Below, one piece after another: positions 61,327 to 64,000 of a stretch of DNA of 64,000 bases (positions within the stretch are counted from its first letter, which is position 1; each line of letters begins with the position of its first letter). Source of the DNA: Microbacterium wangchenii (lineage in GTDB: Bacteria; Actinomycetota; Actinomycetes; Actinomycetales; Microbacteriaceae). The translations under genes were made by a program, and so were the position numbers. The stretch spans positions 3,100,001 to 3,164,000 of the forward strand of contig NZ_CP038266.1 of NCBI RefSeq assembly GCF_004564355.1. Direction: 5' to 3'. The notes beneath the pieces are model-generated. The model saw nothing but the letters and a program-made list of their open reading frames with translations. It had not been told where the DNA came from and did not search any database.

Positions 61327-62706
61327 ATGGCTGAGATCGTCCGCATGCCCGAGGTGATGGCCGGAGCCACCGAGGCCGCCATCCAGACGTGGCTCGTCGC
61401 CGAGGGGGCGACCGTCGCCGTCGGTGAGACCCTCGCCGAGATCGAGACCGACAAGGCCACGGTCGAGCTGCCGGCCGAGACCGCCGGCACGATCGGTCGC
61501 CTCCTGGTGGCCGAGGGCGACAGCGTCGCGGTCGGCGATGTGATCGTCGTGCTCGTGGCCGACGGCGAGGGCGCGGAGGCCATCGACGACGCCCTCCGCG
61601 CCGCCGGCGCCGCCGCTTCCCCCGCCGCCTCCCCCGCCGAGAGCGCGCCGGAGGGGTCGTCGTCGGCCGGAACGGCGGCCCAGCCCCCGGCCGAGGACGC
61701 CCCCGGCGACCCCGACCCCGACCCGGCGGACGGGTCGGGGGTGCGCACCGGCTCCTCCCCCGATGCCCCCGCGGAGCCGCATGCCTCCGGCGGGCGCCTG
61801 TTCGCCAGCCCACTCGTCCGCCGGCTGGCGGCCGAGCAGGGTGTCGACCTGGCCGGTGTGCCCGGCACCGGACCGCACGGACGCATCGTGCGACGCGACC
61901 TCGAGCGGCACCTGACACAGGCGCCTGCGGGTACTGCGAGCACCGAGGCGGCGGCTGCGACCGATGCGGCGGCTGCGCCGCCCGCCCCCGCACCGTCCCC
62001 GTCCGCGTCGGCCGAGGGCGCAGCCAGCTACGCAGACGTGCCGGTGGACCGGATGCGGCGCGCCATCGCCCGCCGGCTCACCGAGAGCACGTCCACCGTG
62101 CCGCATTTCTACCTCGTGGCCGACTGCCGCGTGGACGCGCTCCTGGATCTCCGCACGCAGGTCAACGAGTCGGCGCCGCGCAAGATCTCGGTCAACGACT
62201 TCGTGCTGAAGGCCGTCGCGGGAGCTCTCGTCGATGTCCCCGCCGCCAACGCGATCTGGCTGGGCGACAGCATCCGCCGCTTCGACGGCGTGGACCTCGC
62301 CGTCGCCGTCGCCACCGACGGCGGACTGCTGACGCCGGTCGTGCGGGGCGTCGACCGCCTGCCGCTGTCGCAGATCAGCGCGGCCGTCGCCGACCTCGCC
62401 GACCGCGCCCGCGCCGGGCGGCTCCGCCAGCACGAACTGGAGGGCGGGAGCTTCTCGGTGTCGAACCTCGGCATGTACGGGACGACGCAGTTCAGCGCCA
62501 TCCTGAACCCGCCGCAGTCCGGCATCCTGGCCGTGGGCGCCGCGCGCCCCATGCCGCTCGTCGGCACTGAGGGCGAGCTGACCGTGGGTTCGGTCATGAC
62601 CGTCACGCTGTCGGCCGATCACCGCGTGCTCGACGGCGCCATCGCGGCCGAGTGGCTCGCCGCGTTCCAGCGGCGCATCGAGAACCCCCTGAGCATCCTC
62701 ATCTGA
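61327..62706 (+). CDS. Dihydrolipoamide acyltransferase (E2)
   Basis: 459 aa. A single lipoyl domain carries K43 in EIETDKATVELPAE. An Ala/Pro/Glu-rich linker follows, then the E3-binding domain (RLFASPLVRRLAAEQGVDLAGVPGTGPHGRIVRRDLERHL), a second linker, and a catalytic domain with the active-site ADHRVLDGA. The E3-binding domain shows that a shared E3 from elsewhere is used. The stop lies inside a 12-bp perfect inverted repeat. Confidence 0.94.
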   Translation: MAEIVRMPEVMAGATEAAIQTWLVAEGATVAVGETLAEIETDKATVELPAETAGTIGRLLVAEGDSVAVGDVIVVLVADGEGAEAIDDALRAAGAAASPAASPAESAPEGSSSAGTAAQPPAEDAPGDPDPDPADGSGVRTGSSPDAPAEPHASGGRLFASPLVRRLAAEQGVDLAGVPGTGPHGRIVRRDLERHLTQAPAGTASTEAAAATDAAAAPPAPAPSPSASAEGAASYADVPVDRMRRAIARRLTESTSTVPHFYLVADCRVDALLDLRTQVNESAPRKISVNDFVLKAVAGALVDVPAANAIWLGDSIRRFDGVDLAVAVATDGGLLTPVVRGVDRLPLSQISAAVADLADRARAGRLRQHELEGGSFSVSNLGMYGTTQFSAILNPPQSGILAVGAARPMPLVGTEGELTVGSVMTVTLSADHRVLDGAIAAEWLAAFQRRIENPLSILI

Positions 62707-62715
62707 GGATGCTCA
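62690..62715. terminator. 12-bp inverted repeat spanning the E2 stop codon
   Basis: TGAGCATCCTCA (62690-62701) and TGAGGATGCTCA (62704-62715) are exact complements with a 2-base spacer. The right arm begins with the E2 TGA. It lies between the convergent E2 and SDR genes, so bidirectional termination is the likely job, though no T-run follows. Confidence 0.55.
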
Positions 62716-62722
62716 AGGGTGG

Positions 62723-63430
62723 TCAGGCGATGCGCCAGCCCCGGTCGACGTACAGGGTGTGGGCGCTAACACCGCGGTTGAAGAGCAGGAATTTCGTCGC
62801 ATCCACGACGTCCGCCATCGTGGCGAGCTCGCCGCCGGGTGTGCGCTCGCGGTAGCCGTCGAGCACCCCCTCGGGTTTGCCCGCCCAGAAGGGGCTGTTC
62901 CCGATGATCCCCGGATGCAGCGAGTTGACGCGGATGGGGGCGAGCTCCCAGGCCAGCGTGGTCATGAGCCCTTCCACGCCACCGTTGATCGTCGAGACCG
63001 TCGTCGAACCCGGGTAGGGCGCATCCTTCGCGCGACCACCGAAGAGGACGATGCCCGTGTCGACGGACGGCGCCAGCCGGTCCAGGAGCGTGTGGACCGT
63101 CTCGGTGTAGCCCACGAGCTTGAGGGTCACGAGCCGGCGCGCACGGGCGATGTCGTAATCACGGATGGTGTTCGCGTCACGCTCGATCGCCATCAGCACG
63201 AGCCCGTCCAGGCCCGGCACGTCGCGCAGCTGCGCAGCGATGCCCTCCGGCTCTGACAGATCCAACGCGATCCCGGTCGCCTGCGGGCCGAGGCCGGCCG
63301 CCACCTCCTGCGCCCGTTCGAGGCTGCGGCTGGTGAGGACGACCGAATCGCCACCGGCGATCAGGTCGCCGGCGAGCTCCAGGCCGATGCCGGACGATCC
63401 GCCGGCGACGAGGATCGTGCGTCCACTCAT
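62723..63430 (-). CDS. SDR-family protein without the canonical YxxxK
   Basis: 235 aa. The Rossmann start RTILVAGGSSGIGLELAGDLIAGG (TGxxxGxG-like, here GGSSGIG) and the C-terminal MADVVDATKFLLFNRGVSAHTLYVDRGWRIA are standard SDR. At the active site, however, TTVSTINGGVEGLMTTLAWELAPIRVNSLHPG has Thr/Ile-Asn where Tyr and Lys are expected (YxxxK replaced by TINGG). It may be a non-catalytic or altered SDR. The ATG at 63430 gives the usual length. Confidence 0.8.
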   Translation of the reverse strand: MSGRTILVAGGSSGIGLELAGDLIAGGDSVVLTSRSLERAQEVAAGLGPQATGIALDLSEPEGIAAQLRDVPGLDGLVLMAIERDANTIRDYDIARARRLVTLKLVGYTETVHTLLDRLAPSVDTGIVLFGGRAKDAPYPGSTTVSTINGGVEGLMTTLAWELAPIRVNSLHPGIIGNSPFWAGKPEGVLDGYRERTPGGELATMADVVDATKFLLFNRGVSAHTLYVDRGWRIA

Positions 63431-63538
63431 GGCTCGGTCTCCCCTTCTCACACAGGTGATCCGCACGCATGTGAAGTGACACTGCACTCATGTAAACGCT
63501 GACGCGTTCCACTGTCAAGCAGTGGCGGTGATCAGCGG

Positions 63539-64000
63539 TCAGAGCTCGACGAGTCGCACGTCGCGGAGGACCCCGGCGTCGGCCACCGCGGTGAGGTAGG
63601 TATGCCGGGGCTGGCGGCGCCGGTCGGTCGGCGACCCCGGATTGAGCAGCCGCAGGCCCCGAGGTGTGGTCGTGTCCCACGGGATGTGGCTGTGGCCGAA
63701 GACGAGCACGTCCGTGTCGGGGAACGCGGCATCCATGCGCACCTCCCGCCCCTTCGCCTGCCCGGTCTCGTGGACCACCGCGAGCCGGACACCGTCCACC
63801 TCGCGCCGCGCGATCTCGGGCAGCCGTCCACGCAGGTCGGGGCCGTCGTTGTTGCCCCACACCCCCAGGACGTCGCCGTGCTGCTCCAGCTCGTCCAGCA
63901 CGGATGCGACGATCCAGTCACCGGCATGCACGATCAGGTCCGCGGCATCCGCTTCGCGCAGCACCGTCGGCGGGATCGTGCGCGCGCGGGCGGGCACGTG
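63539..64000 (-). CDS. YfcE-type metallophosphoesterase (N-terminus beyond the window)
   Basis: Partial, running off the right edge. The visible part reads HVPARARTIP (completing a SDTH-like first motif), VHAGDW, VWGNND, VFGHSHIPW and NPGSP, the calcineurin-like metallophosphoesterase signature of YfcE/MJ0936-type phosphodiesterases. The first residues of the DxH motif lie beyond 64000. It hydrolyses phosphodiester bonds with two metal ions. Confidence 0.88.
   Translation of the reverse strand, partial: HVPARARTIPPTVLREADAADLIVHAGDWIVASVLDELEQHGDVLGVWGNNDGPDLRGRLPEIARREVDGVRLAVVHETGQAKGREVRMDAAFPDTDVLVFGHSHIPWDTTTPRGLRLLNPGSPTDRRRQPRHTYLTAVADAGVLRDVRLVEL

Overview
The window is about 70% GC and reads as chromosome of an actinobacterium, most likely Microbacteriaceae (Microbacterium-like). 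The reasons are the GC-rich third positions, many GTG starts, several leaderless promoters with TANNNT -10 boxes, and typical families of that group (13E12/DUF222-HNH, DUF4383, DUF2207, ECF41-type sigma factor, ROS-type SoxR). No phage, integrase, transposase, rRNA or CRISPR array is visible. It looks like an accessory-metabolism segment: small regulated catabolic cassettes separated by stress and housekeeping genes.

Layout. 1-1.1 kb: GNAT and P-loop kinase genes. 1.1-9.3 kb: a minus-strand alpha-xyloside/beta-glucoside operon (LacI regulator, ABC binding protein, two permeases, GH31 alpha-xylosidase, GH1 beta-glucosidase) with matching LacI palindromes before the regulator and before the binding protein. 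9.46-10.5 kb: a strong leaderless promoter driving a Met/Cys-rich 32-codon peptide ahead of an OmpR-type winged-helix gene. 10.5-20 kb: DNA glycosylase, VOC proteins, a frameshifted EamA transporter, an ECF41-like sigma factor divergent from an NmrA-like oxidoreductase, aldo/keto reductase, acetyltransferases, SoxR with a sox box facing a double SnoaL gene, and ZapE. 20-20.3 kb: a 354-bp gap with hairpins and a possible small RNA.

20.3-28.1 kb: a cassette with an amino-acid ABC transporter, an arginine-deiminase-superfamily enzyme, an AruI-like ThDP decarboxylase and an M20 carbamoylase, divergent from a MocR-type regulator. I infer uptake and catabolism of an arginine-like guanidino compound. 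28.2-31.5 kb: DUF222-HNH nuclease (a DnaA box upstream) and a DUF2207 membrane protein. 31.6-39.3 kb: MarR, then an amino-sugar cassette (PfkB kinase, ABC transporter, NagB; divergent DeoR and GH4 phosphoglycosidase) with three DeoR-like direct repeats spaced 21 bp apart. 39.8 kb: tRNA-Arg(ACG) with a strong terminator. 40-44.2 kb: a MarR/esterase/F420-reductase-like operon with twin palindromes at its promoter, then small membrane proteins.

44.2-49.4 kb: a LacI, FGGY kinase, AraA, aldose epimerase operon (L-arabinose; no araD here). 49.5-52.5 kb: DUF1992 and an ABC-2-like exporter. 52.5-57.7 kb: MmsA, IclR regulator, CoA-transferase A/B and thiolase (beta-ketoadipate-type end pathway). 57.7-62.7 kb: GntR, VOC protein, and a fused E1 alpha-beta plus E2 of a 2-oxoacid dehydrogenase without E3. 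The window ends in an SDR gene and a metallophosphoesterase cut by the right edge.
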